A DNA stretch of 30,928 bases from Galbitalea sp036491035. GTDB taxonomy: Bacteria > Actinomycetota > Actinomycetes > Actinomycetales > Microbacteriaceae. The stretch is taken from contig DASXCU010000164.1 in the NCBI GenBank assembly GCA_036491035.1, positions 1-30,928 of the forward strand. Direction: 5' to 3'. A model generated the notes under the pieces. That model was not told the DNA's origin. It did not search any database and worked only from the letters and a program-made list of their open reading frames with translations. A program made the translations under genes and the position numbers. This document shows positions 8,173 to 15,576 of the stretch, in pieces. Every line of letters begins with the position of its first letter. The first letter of the stretch is position 1.

Positions 8173-8994
8173 ATGGCGGTCATTTCGGTGGTCATCCCGG
8201 CGCTCAACGACGCTCGGATGCTCGAACGGTGCCTCGCATCCCTCGCACTCCAGACTCGGCCTGCCGACGAAATCGTGGTCGTCGACAACGGAAGCACCGA
8301 CGACACTGCGGAGGTGGCACGCCGCGCCGGAGCTCGAGTTGTGGTGGAAACCCGGCGCGGAATCCCCGCCGCCTCGGCGGCCGGATTCGACGCGTCGACC
8401 GGCACGCTGATCGGACGACTGGATGCCGACTCGATACCCGCGCCGGACTGGATCGCCGAGTTCGAGCGCCGGTTCGAGGCCGACCCCGGACTATCCGCCA
8501 TCACCGGGCCGGGTGAGTTCTACGGCGCGAACCGCCTCGTTCGCCGTGCCGGCGAGGTGCTGTACATCGGTGGTTACTTCTGGTCCATGGGATGGCTGCT
8601 CGGTCATCCACCCCTGTTCGGATCGAACTTCGCCATGCGCAAGAGTGCCTGGCTGCACGTTCGTGAGACCTGCCATCGCAACGTCCGCGAGCTTCACGAT
8701 GATCTCGATTTCAGTTTCCAGTTCACGGTGGCGATGCGCATCGAATACGACAAGCGGCTCCGCGTCGGCGTCTCCTCGCGCCCGTTCAGTACCGCCGCGG
8801 GACTGCGTCGGCGACTGCACTGGGCGTACACGACGATCGCGACCAACGCGCGCGAGCAGTCACTCCTCGCTCGTCGAGCCGAGCGCCTGCGCTGGGCTCA
8901 CACGCACGCGAGTAGCGCCCCCGTCTTCGTCGGCGACGAGTATGCGGGCGAGAACGCCACCGACGAATTCGGTGCCGGGCTGGGCGCCGACTAG
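8173..8994 (+). CDS. Glycosyltransferase family 2
   Basis: A 273-residue GT-A fold transferase that uses a nucleotide-sugar donor at the cytosolic face of the membrane. The N-terminus is classic GT2: VISVVIPALNDARMLERCL, then IVVVDNGSTDDT, and the metal-binding GRLDADSIPAPDW (a DxD-type motif) near residues 77-89. A later segment ELHDDLDFSF provides an acidic cluster in the position of the ED motif. The acceptor is unknown; lipid, cell-wall glycan or carotenoid are possible. No clear transmembrane helices follow, so it is probably soluble or peripheral. I chose the ATG at 8173 because the domain starts at once and TAGAAT lies seven bases upstream. It follows DUF2510 paralogue 1 on the same strand by 56 bases and converges on the alpha/beta hydrolase. 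Confidence 0.9.
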   Translation: MAVISVVIPALNDARMLERCLASLALQTRPADEIVVVDNGSTDDTAEVARRAGARVVVETRRGIPAASAAGFDASTGTLIGRLDADSIPAPDWIAEFERRFEADPGLSAITGPGEFYGANRLVRRAGEVLYIGGYFWSMGWLLGHPPLFGSNFAMRKSAWLHVRETCHRNVRELHDDLDFSFQFTVAMRIEYDKRLRVGVSSRPFSTAAGLRRRLHWAYTTIATNAREQSLLARRAERLRWAHTHASSAPVFVGDEYAGENATDEFGAGLGAD

Positions 8995-9001
8995 CGTCCG
9001 C

Positions 9002-9892
9002 CTAGTTCGCCCTCGCGTAGAGGGCGAGCAGATCGCAAACCAACTGATTCGGTGACGTCTCGCACGGGCTGTGCCCGGTCGGATAGACCGCGAGTGTCGC
9101 TCCGATCGATTGCGCCAGCTCGCTGTGCAGTTCGACCGGCCAGAGATCGTGCTCGCCCACGGCAACCAGTTTCGGAAGGGTCATCGCGGCCAGTTCTGAT
9201 TCGAGGTCTGGCGCGCGCTGCATCAGGGAGATGATGTCGGACACGCTCCGGCGCCGGGTGTGTTTCAGCCGCATCCGCACGAAGGCGGCTCGCCCCGCGG
9301 GGACCTTCACCACGTTGAGCCGCAGCCCGAGAATCATGAACGCGGCACCGACGCTGCCTGGCGCGATTCCCGAAAACCAGCCGACCCGTTTCACTCCGCG
9401 GAAACCCTGCCCCGATTGCGGCGGCGCGCTCAGCAGCGTGAGGCTCGAGAAGAGCTCGGGTCGCTGGCTCAGTGCGATCTGGGTGACGGTTCCCGCGAAC
9501 GAGTAGCCGAGGACGTGGGCCGGACCGCGCGCGGATTCGAGAATCGCGATCAGGTCGTCCACGAACAGGGTGTGCGTGTAGTGCGCCGCGGGTGGTGTCA
9601 GATTTTCCGGGCCCGCTGCCGCGGACTCGTACTGCCCGGCCATATCGAATGCCAGCACGTGGAAACCCGCGGCCACCAGCGCGGGCATCATGAGAACGAA
9701 GTCCTCCTTCGACCCCGTTACGCCCGGGGCCAGAACGATCCGCGGATTTTCCGGCTCGCCGGCCTCGATCACAGCCAGACTCCCACTCGGCGCAGCAAAT
9801 CGGGATGCGGTCACACCCTCCGGAAGCACGGTCCAGTCGCGGTCGGGCAACTCGCTGTCACGGGCGAAAGCCTCGTCGAGGTCGTCGGGCAC
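9002..9892 (-). CDS. Alpha/beta hydrolase
   Basis: A 296-residue alpha/beta-hydrolase fold enzyme. The nucleophile elbow is GYSFAG (Ser131), the acid is probably Asp249 in GEHDLWP, and the catalytic His is His274 in PTGHSP. IVLAPGVTGSKEDF (52-65) forms the oxyanion loop region. Substrates could be esters or similar; nothing narrows this. Two in-frame GTG codons lie at 9898 and 9892. I chose 9892 because TATCTT (9905-9900) is seven bases upstream of it, the leaderless spacing seen at many genes here; starting at 9898 adds only two residues. It is cytosolic with no signal peptide. It diverges from the second DUF2510 gene and its end is eight bases from the convergent glycosyltransferase. Confidence 0.88.
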   Translation of the reverse strand: MPDDLDEAFARDSELPDRDWTVLPEGVTASRFAAPSGSLAVIEAGEPENPRIVLAPGVTGSKEDFVLMMPALVAAGFHVLAFDMAGQYESAAAGPENLTPPAAHYTHTLFVDDLIAILESARGPAHVLGYSFAGTVTQIALSQRPELFSSLTLLSAPPQSGQGFRGVKRVGWFSGIAPGSVGAAFMILGLRLNVVKVPAGRAAFVRMRLKHTRRRSVSDIISLMQRAPDLESELAAMTLPKLVAVGEHDLWPVELHSELAQSIGATLAVYPTGHSPCETSPNQLVCDLLALYARAN

Positions 9893-9936
9893 GGACACAA
9901 AGATACGCCTTACACGGCAGGGCTTCGGTGCTCGGC

Positions 9937-9942
9937 TAGTCT
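9937..9942 (+). promoter_or_regulatory. -10-like TAGTCT before DUF2510 paralogue 2
   Basis: TAGTCT lies about 17 bases before GGAGG (9959-9963), which would give a short leader. No convincing -35 is visible, so this is tentative. Confidence 0.35.
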
Positions 9943-9964
9943 CGGGGGAGCAACACGTGGAGGG

Positions 9965-10879
9965 GTGAGCGAATGTCAGGTTCGACCCGGGGCGACGACC
10001 CCCGCTGGCTGGTACCCGGATCCTGCCGGATCCGGCAATCTCCGCTGGTGGGACGGCACCGCGTGGACCGCGCATCTCACACCCCCGCCGACTCCCGTGG
10101 TTCAGGCGCCGCCGGTCGTGCAGGTCCCGGTGGCAGTCGCGCCGGCGTTTCAGCCGGTCGCCGAGCATGCCTACGTACCGTTCCAGAACTCGTGGGATTC
10201 CGGAAACTCCGGCTATGCGATGGGCCACGGCGACGACTTCGCCAGGCCCGCAGCGTGGAACACCGCCGGAGTGTGGTTACTGGCATGCAGCGGAGTCATC
10301 AGCTCCATCGCGGTGCTGATCGCGCTGCACGTGTCCGGAACATCGCTCACCACCGCGTACGGGTCGGGTGCCGTAATCGGTGCATCCGCCGTGGCCTTTT
10401 TTATCACCGTGCTGTTCGCCGAAGCGGACCGCCGGAAGCTCCGGAGCCTCGGCTACCTGACGATTACGAGCCTGTGGTGGATGTTGCTCGCGCCGCCGCT
10501 CGTCTATCTCATTCTCCGCACGGTGCGCGTGTGGGGCGAGGTGCGGCACGGGATCGCGCCACTCATCGCGTACTTCGTCATCAACGTGGTGAGTGGCGCC
10601 GGGGTTGCGGTATTCATCGCGCTGGCGCTGCCCGGTCTCGCCGGCCTCAATACGGGCAGCCAGTTCGCTTCGAGCCTCCAGACGGGACTGGATGAGAAGG
10701 GTGGTCATTTCACCGTCACCTGTCCGCAGGTGCTTCCCACGACGACGTTCTCCACATTCAGCTGCACCGCGGTCGACGCGTCGAATGTCCCTCATGTCCT
10801 GAAGATCCAGATCGTGCCCGATACGGCGGGCAAGCCGACCGCCAAGCTCGAATCGGTTACGCCCGCGATCACCGGCTGA
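9965..10879 (+). CDS. DUF2510 membrane protein with DUF4333-like C-terminus (paralogue 2; start uncertain)
   Basis: A 304-residue reading from a GTG at 9965: a DUF2510 module (AGWYPDPAGSGNLRWWDG), a Pro/Val-rich linker and about four hydrophobic segments. An outer tail follows with two Cys in TCPQVLP and FSCTA, resembling DUF4333. FAEADRRKLRS...WWMLLAPPLVYLILR matches the membrane motif of the paralogues. The start is odd. GGAGG (9959-9963) is one base from this GTG but nine bases from an ATG at 9973 that begins M-S-G-S-T, the same beginning as paralogue 3 (V-S-G-D). That ATG is in a different frame. One extra base in the G-run 9989-9992 or the C-run 9999-10003 would explain this, so the true N-terminus may be 9973 with a frameshift or sequence error. 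Function unknown; inner membrane. Confidence 0.8.
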   Translation: MSECQVRPGATTPAGWYPDPAGSGNLRWWDGTAWTAHLTPPPTPVVQAPPVVQVPVAVAPAFQPVAEHAYVPFQNSWDSGNSGYAMGHGDDFARPAAWNTAGVWLLACSGVISSIAVLIALHVSGTSLTTAYGSGAVIGASAVAFFITVLFAEADRRKLRSLGYLTITSLWWMLLAPPLVYLILRTVRVWGEVRHGIAPLIAYFVINVVSGAGVAVFIALALPGLAGLNTGSQFASSLQTGLDEKGGHFTVTCPQVLPTTTFSTFSCTAVDASNVPHVLKIQIVPDTAGKPTAKLESVTPAITG

Positions 10880-10888
10880 TCACCGGCT
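10867..10888. repeat. 11-bp tandem duplication at convergent stops
   Basis: GATCACCGGCT occurs twice in a row (10867-10877 and 10878-10888). The DUF2510 stop codon TGA (10877-10879) is created at the junction, and the second unit reaches the stop of the convergent S53 peptidase gene. Confidence 0.7.
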
Positions 10889-12452
10889 ATTTCGTTGCGG
10901 TGCGCAGGCCCTCCAGGATGGCGGTCCCGTTGGGTGTGCCGAGGCCCGTGCAGGCATCCCACCCCTTCTTTGCCTTGTAGGCGCCGTTGTTGCCCGTCGT
11001 GATGTCGTGCAGCGAGGAGTGCAGCGGATAGAGCCTGGGCTGAAGGAGCCCGAGCGGGGCTCCCAGCGATTCAGAAAGGCGCGCGACCAGCGCCGCCCAC
11101 AAGGGAGCCACCGCGCTCGTGCCGCCGTACACCGCCTTCGTTCCGTCGACGAGCACCTGATATCCCGTCTCCGGGTCGGCGTTTCCGGCCACGTCGGGCA
11201 CTCCCCTGCCACCCGGCTTCGAGACCACGGGGACGCCGACGCCCTTCTGCCACGTCGGCAGGGCGAACACGTCACTGACACCTCCACCCGTCGCGCCACC
11301 GCCGGCTCCGTCGTTCCAGACCGTCTCGCTGGCGATGGTGGCTCCCGTCCCGTGCAGGCTGGTGCCGCCGCAGGCTAGCGCGTGCGGGCTGGATGCGGGG
11401 AAGTCGGCGTGCTTCGCCGTCCCGCCAGCGCCGTCGGAGCTGCCATTGTCGCCAGCCGCGGCCGTCACCGTGACACCGAGCGCGGCCGCATCCAGCAGCG
11501 CGTCGTCAAGCGCTGTGCGCGCCTGGGCCGTCCACTGGTCCTCGCTCTGTCCCCAGCTGATGCTCATGGCTGTCGGTGCCGGCGACGCGTGCGCCGCCTC
11601 CGACACCGCATCCACGAATCCGGCGTCCGTGTTCGGGGCGAAGTAGACGAGGATGGTCGACTTCGGGCTGAGCGCCCCGATCACCTCGATGTCGAGCAGT
11701 ACCTCTCCATCGGCCCCCGTCGGATCGCCACCCGGTTCGTTCTTCGCGCCGTCCACGCCAACCGAGCTCACGGACGGGCTTCCGACCCCGAGTCCGCCGA
11801 AGTACGTCTTCAGGTCGGCCGTCTCGTATCCGCCGCCCAGTTCGATGATCGCGATCGTCTGTCCGCTGCCGTCGGTGCCCGCCGGAAACTGGTACAGATC
11901 CCCGAGCTGCACCGGCGTGTAGCTCACGGATGCCGCTGCGGCGGTCGAGACCCGAAACTGGGGCCGCGCCTGGGGACGGTTATCCAACCCGAGAACGGCG
12001 GTGACAACCCCGTCGAGCTGGGCCGGGATGCTGAGCTCGCCACTGCGCAGGCGGTGTGCTGCGGCGACCCCATCGACCGAGCCGCTCGAGAGTTCGGTGC
12101 CGAAGACTCGGGCAAGAGTGGCCACGGGACCTGCGATGCGAATCCGCCGGGAAGGCAGGTCAGTGCTCAGTACGCTCACGCCCAGTGGAGTGAGCGTCGA
12201 CGTCACGAGGGCCGCGTCCTCGGGGTCCGCCCCGTACTGCGCTCCCAGCTGCTCGCTGGTGAGCCGGGCGTCGATTGCCTTCGCCGTCGACAGTTCCGCA
12301 CGGCGACGAAGAATGAGCGTTGCCTCGACGGTCGCCGCGGAGTCGAGGGGCACGTTCGCCGGGGAAATGCCCGTGGCGCGAGGGCGCTCGCTGCCGGGCA
12401 GCGGAACGAGGGCGAGCGGAACAGCTGACGGGTCGGAGGAGGAATCAGTCAT
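10887..12452 (-). CDS. S53 family peptidase (kumamolisin/sedolisin-like) with prodomain
   Basis: A 521-residue serine-carboxyl peptidase, acid-active in characterised relatives. Residues about 1-165 form the pro-kumamolisin prodomain, ending near VLGLDNRPQARPQF. The mature part carries the triad: Glu250 and Asp254 in GEVLLDIEV and Ser446 in GGTSAVAP, with oxyanion Asp335 in AAAGDNGSSDG. The C-terminal DACTGLGTPNG belongs to the calcium site. It closely resembles Bacillus kumamolisin in domain order and also lacks an obvious signal peptide, so its export route is unclear. The ATG at 12452 is chosen over an upstream in-frame start at 12500. AGAGG lies close before it, and a weak TAGACA sits seven bases upstream. 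It converges on the DUF2510 gene with a seven-base gap and diverges from a GNAT gene. Confidence 0.93.
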   Translation of the reverse strand: MTDSSSDPSAVPLALVPLPGSERPRATGISPANVPLDSAATVEATLILRRRAELSTAKAIDARLTSEQLGAQYGADPEDAALVTSTLTPLGVSVLSTDLPSRRIRIAGPVATLARVFGTELSSGSVDGVAAAHRLRSGELSIPAQLDGVVTAVLGLDNRPQARPQFRVSTAAAASVSYTPVQLGDLYQFPAGTDGSGQTIAIIELGGGYETADLKTYFGGLGVGSPSVSSVGVDGAKNEPGGDPTGADGEVLLDIEVIGALSPKSTILVYFAPNTDAGFVDAVSEAAHASPAPTAMSISWGQSEDQWTAQARTALDDALLDAAALGVTVTAAAGDNGSSDGAGGTAKHADFPASSPHALACGGTSLHGTGATIASETVWNDGAGGGATGGGVSDVFALPTWQKGVGVPVVSKPGGRGVPDVAGNADPETGYQVLVDGTKAVYGGTSAVAPLWAALVARLSESLGAPLGLLQPRLYPLHSSLHDITTGNNGAYKAKKGWDACTGLGTPNGTAILEGLRTATK

Positions 12453-12528
12453 ACCTCTCTGTCTACTCCCCCGTGCCGACAGCAAACAGGTGTTTTCCAC
12501 AGACAGATGCTGTCAATACGCTGGGGAC

Positions 12529-13170
12529 ATGGAGCACGAAGACGTGATAGTCCGCCGCATCGACGAAGTGCCGTGGAAGGACGCCGAGAGGGTCTTCGGA
12601 ACGCGCGGAGACCCGGCGCGTTGCTGGTGCCAGTTCTACAAGCTGGCCAACGCCGAGTGGTCGAAACTCGGCGGTGACGGCTGCGCTCCCCTTCTCCGGG
12701 CGCAGGTCGATGACGCCAGGGAACGCGGCGAAGCCATCCCCGGACTTGTCGCGTATCTGGGCGACGAGCCGGTCGGCTGGGTCGCGGTCGAACCACGAAC
12801 CCACTTTCCGACCGCGCTTCGCGGGCGGGTCGTCACCGGTGGCAGTGCGGAGGCCGCCAACGACGAAACGGTGTGGGCCGTCGTCTGCTTCGTGGTGCGC
12901 GTCGGGTACCGTCGTCGCGGCGTTGCCCGGGCGCTTGCGTACGCGGCCGTCGAGCATGCGAGAGCCAGCGGCGCGCGAGTGCTCGAAGGCTACCCGGTCG
13001 ACGTGAATGAGAGGGAGAAGGTCAGCTCGGCCGAGCTGTACCACGGCACCGTGAGCCTGTTCGAGGACGCCGGATTCAGGGTCACCGCGCGGCCGATTCC
13101 GGGCCGGGCGCTCGTCTCGCTGACAATGGACCGCGCAGCATATGCGCAACCAAATCGGCGTAGCGTTTGA
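12529..13170 (+). CDS. GNAT family N-acetyltransferase
   Basis: A 213-residue acetyl-CoA-dependent acyltransferase. The GNAT acetyl-CoA motif is V-R-V-G-Y-R-R-R-G-V-A-R-A-L near residues 124-137. It is preceded by the beta-strand WAVVCFVV and followed by the late VSLFEDAGFRV segment typical of the fold. The N-terminal R-C-W-C-Q-F-Y motif, two Cys beside aromatic residues, occurs in a subset of GNAT proteins with unknown substrates. The ATG at 12529 has TACGCT (12517-12522) six bases upstream, which fits a leaderless transcript; GGGGA lies in between but too close for normal use. A glutathione peroxidase and a small GNAT follow at 3- and 6-base gaps, so the three probably form an operon, although the second also has its own -10-like hexamer. 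Confidence 0.88.
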   Translation: MEHEDVIVRRIDEVPWKDAERVFGTRGDPARCWCQFYKLANAEWSKLGGDGCAPLLRAQVDDARERGEAIPGLVAYLGDEPVGWVAVEPRTHFPTALRGRVVTGGSAEAANDETVWAVVCFVVRVGYRRRGVARALAYAAVEHARASGARVLEGYPVDVNEREKVSSAELYHGTVSLFEDAGFRVTARPIPGRALVSLTMDRAAYAQPNRRSV

Positions 13171-13173
13171 GGC

Positions 13174-13659
13174 ATGGACCTCACCGACATTCCCGTCAAA
13201 ACGATCGACGGCACCGACACGACGCTCGCACCATACAAGGACAAGGTGATGCTGATCGTCAACGTGGCATCCCGCTGCGGCCTTGCACCCCAGTACGAGA
13301 AGCTCGAGGCGATGCAGAAGCAGTACGGGGCGGCCGGATTCACCGTTCTCGGATTCCCGAGCAACCAGTTCCTGCAGGAGCTCGGCAAGAATGACGCCAT
13401 CAAGGAGTACTGCTCCACGACATGGGGTGTCACGTTCCCGATGTTCGATCGGGTGAAGCTCAACGGCAAGAATGCCCACCCGCTGTACGCGCAGCTGACC
13501 AAGACGCCGGATGCCGAAGGCAAAGCAGGCAAAGTCACCTGGAATTTCGAGAAGTTCGTGGTGACGCCGGATGGCAATGTCCACCGCTTCCGCCCCCGCA
13601 CCGAACCGGACGCGCCCGAGATCATCGAGCTCATCGAATCCTCGCTGCCCGGAAAGTAA
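13174..13659 (+). CDS. Glutathione peroxidase family protein (Cys type)
   Basis: A 161-residue thiol peroxidase that reduces hydrogen or lipid peroxides; bacterial members commonly use thioredoxin, and in an organism making mycothiol the donor is unlikely to be glutathione. The peroxidatic Cys35 lies in NVASRCGLAP. WNFEKF (Trp123, Asn124) and the Gln of the N-Q-F motif complete the active site. Cys80 in KEYCSTTWG is at the resolving-Cys position known from thioredoxin-dependent relatives. The common F-P-C-N-Q-F reads F-P-S-N-Q-F here (Ser63), so that extra Cys is lost. The ATG at 13174 has TAGCGT (13161-13166) seven bases upstream. It lies three bases after one GNAT gene and six before another. 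Confidence 0.95.
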   Translation: MDLTDIPVKTIDGTDTTLAPYKDKVMLIVNVASRCGLAPQYEKLEAMQKQYGAAGFTVLGFPSNQFLQELGKNDAIKEYCSTTWGVTFPMFDRVKLNGKNAHPLYAQLTKTPDAEGKAGKVTWNFEKFVVTPDGNVHRFRPRTEPDAPEIIELIESSLPGK

Positions 13660-13665
13660 CCCGAG

Positions 13666-13962
13666 ATGGACAAGTCCTTCGAGCACCAGGTCGACGCCAG
13701 CCGGTACGTGATGATGATCGACGGCGAGCTCGCCGCCGTCGCCGAATATCGCATCAATGGCGACGCTATCTCGTTCAACCACACGTTCACCAACCCGAAG
13801 CTGCGCGGCAATGGCTACGCGGGCGAGGTGGTGGAGTTCGCGATGAACGATGTCGAGAAGACCAGCGATCGACACGTCGTGCCGATGTGCTGGTACGTCG
13901 GAAAGTGGTTCGACGAGCATCCTGACCGCGCAGAACTCCTCACGCGCGGCCAAGAGGTCTAG
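13666..13962 (+). CDS. Small GNAT-fold acetyltransferase (YidJ/Acetyltransf_CG type)
   Basis: A 98-residue protein of the compact GNAT subgroup. It shows E-Y-R-I-N-G-D-A-I-S-F-N-H-T-F near 26-40, then L-R-G-N-G-Y-A-G-E-V (46-55) as the acetyl-CoA pyrophosphate-binding loop, and ends with P-M-C-W-Y-V-G-K-W-F. Proteins of this size are common in bacteria; the acceptor is unknown. It starts six bases after the glutathione peroxidase stop and is probably co-transcribed. The gene converges on the DarT-like gene with an 11-base gap. Confidence 0.9.
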   Translation: MDKSFEHQVDASRYVMMIDGELAAVAEYRINGDAISFNHTFTNPKLRGNGYAGEVVEFAMNDVEKTSDRHVVPMCWYVGKWFDEHPDRAELLTRGQEV

Positions 13963-13973
13963 CCGGTCGACTG

Positions 13974-14780
13974 TCAGTCCGTGGGCTGGAACCAGGGCGG
14001 GTAGACCGAAATCTTCGGGGTCGCGTCAGAGCCGGCCAGAATCTCCCGAACCTGCGTGCGCACGCGGTCGTTCGCTACACCGATGAGCGAGATCTCGTAG
14101 AGGGAAAACCGGTCGGGGATGAGGAGTTCGGCGTTCTGCAGGGCGGTCCCATCGTTCATCGCCCGAAGCCGGGCGATCATCCGCTCGGCGTCTTCCCGGG
14201 TCGTTGCGAAGCGAGTCAAGCTGCCCTCGACGTTTCCGTCGGCGAGAACGAAGCTCAACCCCGCGTCGAGAATCTGCCGGACGGTAGTAATCAGGAAGAC
14301 AAAATCGAGGGTGTCGGCGGCGCGCGCTTCGCCCGAGATCCGTGGATGCGGCTCCCCGCCGCGCAGAGCTCTCCACTGGTCCGCATCCGGGGATAGGAAG
14401 AACGGCACGAAACCTCCGAGCTGGGAATCGGGCAGCCCAGGGAGTTCGACGCCCTGGCGTTCGGCTCGCAGTTCCACCGGCGAGAGTTCGAGCGTGGGCG
14501 TCGCAGCGGCGACAATCGCGCCGCTCCCGACAATCCCCGCGAGATTGCTGATGTGCGTCAGGTGGTACACGCGCTGCTGGAGCAGAGCGTCCACCGCTGA
14601 CGGTCCTGCCGGGGTGCGGGCCGCGGCGCGGAGCGAACGGACGGTGCGTTCAGCCGTTCGCGGAGCCGTCGCCGTGCGACTACGCGGAGTGCGCGCAGCG
14701 ACAGCAGTCTCGGGTACCGGCTTGGGATTGCAGCTCGCGCACATCCCGTTCTCGAAGCCGTGGATACATTCGTCGCTCAC
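13974..14780 (-). CDS. DarT-like ADP-ribosyltransferase with Cys-rich N-terminus
   Basis: A 268-residue protein. Residues about 70-265 match the DarT (DUF4433) fold, whose known members ADP-ribosylate thymidine in single-stranded DNA. RVYHLTHISNLAGI (70-83) carries the NAD-pocket His residues, and Arg105 or Arg108 falls in the expected basic position. FVPFFLSP is at 124-131, FVLADGN at 177-183, and QNAELLI (216-222) has catalytic Glu218. The N-terminus has Cys5-x-His7...Cys14-x2-Cys17, a possible zinc knuckle, then a basic, Ala/Thr-rich linker (about 24-62). The GTG at 14780 is preceded by AGGAGG seven bases upstream. No DarG macrodomain antitoxin gene is adjacent: the neighbours are a small GNAT (convergent) and DUF2510 (divergent). 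Whether it is toxic, or a housekeeping DNA modifier, is open. Confidence 0.85.
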   Translation of the reverse strand: MSDECIHGFENGMCASCNPKPVPETAVAARTPRSRTATAPRTAERTVRSLRAAARTPAGPSAVDALLQQRVYHLTHISNLAGIVGSGAIVAAATPTLELSPVELRAERQGVELPGLPDSQLGGFVPFFLSPDADQWRALRGGEPHPRISGEARAADTLDFVFLITTVRQILDAGLSFVLADGNVEGSLTRFATTREDAERMIARLRAMNDGTALQNAELLIPDRFSLYEISLIGVANDRVRTQVREILAGSDATPKISVYPPWFQPTD

Positions 14781-14930
14781 GCAAAACCCTCCTGAGTACG
14801 TGCGCATTCGATCTGGTCGAACGACACGCAGGTACTCAAGGTTACGTGGTCCTGTGTGAGAGCCCGCCCTATTCTTCTAGTGCAGCGCGGAACGACCTTC
14901 CGATCACGCGCCCGATCGAGGGGAGACGAA

Positions 14931-15536
14931 GTGTCAGGCGACATCCAACCGTCGGTTCCCCCGTCGATCCCGGCCGGGTGGTACCCCGATCCCGCCGGCG
15001 GCAATGGCAAGCGCTGGTGGGACGGACGCTCCTGGACGCAGAACGTTCAGGTACCGGATACACCGCAGGCCGCCCCGAGCTTCGGAGGCTTCATTCCCGC
15101 GGCCGATCGACCCGTGACGCCGTTGCCCACCGCCGAGGCGGGCATCGGGTACACAAGGGCGTCCTGGTGGATCGCGAGCTCGCCGCTCTGGGTCGTCGTG
15201 CCGCAGGCTGCCGTGTTCGGAGCGTTGAACGCCCTCGGCCCGGTGCCGGCGGAATCCTACGAGCTCGGCACTAGCCTTTTCACGGCGCTGGCGCTCGCCA
15301 TCCTGATCGCCCTCGCGTTCGCCGACCGCGCCGCCCTGCGACGCGGTGGTAACGACACCGCAGCGTCGCCGTGGTGGATGCTGCTCAGCTCACTCGCCTA
15401 CCTGATCGCCCGCGCACGACAGGTTCAGCTTTATGCCAGCGGCGGATGGGCATCGGTGCTGTGGTGGGTTCTTGCGGCCGTCGTTTCGCCGGGCGTCGGC
15501 GTCCTCGCAATTTTCGCGGTCTATGGGCTGGTCTAA
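14931..15536 (+). CDS. DUF2510 membrane protein (paralogue 3)
   Basis: A 201-residue protein with a DUF2510 module at about 14-36 (PAGWYPDPAGGNGKRWWDG), a short linker and four hydrophobic segments from about residue 76 to the C-terminus. AFADRAALRR...PWWMLLSSLAYLIAR repeats the membrane motif seen in the other two DUF2510 proteins here. The GTG at 14931 follows GAGGGGAG at ideal spacing and begins V-S-G, matching the probable original start of paralogue 2. An upstream in-frame start at 14856 is less likely. Inner membrane, function unknown. It diverges from the DarT-like gene and converges on the J-domain gene. Confidence 0.87.
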   Translation: MSGDIQPSVPPSIPAGWYPDPAGGNGKRWWDGRSWTQNVQVPDTPQAAPSFGGFIPAADRPVTPLPTAEAGIGYTRASWWIASSPLWVVVPQAAVFGALNALGPVPAESYELGTSLFTALALAILIALAFADRAALRRGGNDTAASPWWMLLSSLAYLIARARQVQLYASGGWASVLWWVLAAVVSPGVGVLAIFAVYGLV

Positions 15537-15576
15537 TCGCCAGTTCCTATGCATCGGCGCTCAGTATCCGTCTCGC

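Noticed and set aside
9973..10695. Separate gene from the ATG at 9973
   Set aside because: After the first few residues this frame is an Arg/Ser/Gly shadow of the DUF2510 frame; it is meaningful only as evidence for a displaced start.
11382..12428. Plus-strand ORF of 348 codons opposite the S53 peptidase
   Set aside because: Antisense shadow of a gene with full catalytic motifs; no start signal.
12463..13953. Minus-strand ORF of 496 codons opposite GNAT, GPx and small GNAT
   Set aside because: The opposite strand has three recognisable proteins with conserved catalytic motifs; this frame matches none.
13666..14780. DarT-like gene plus small GNAT as a toxin-antitoxin pair
   Set aside because: They are convergent, not co-transcribed, and the GNAT belongs with the peroxidase operon; no macrodomain features.
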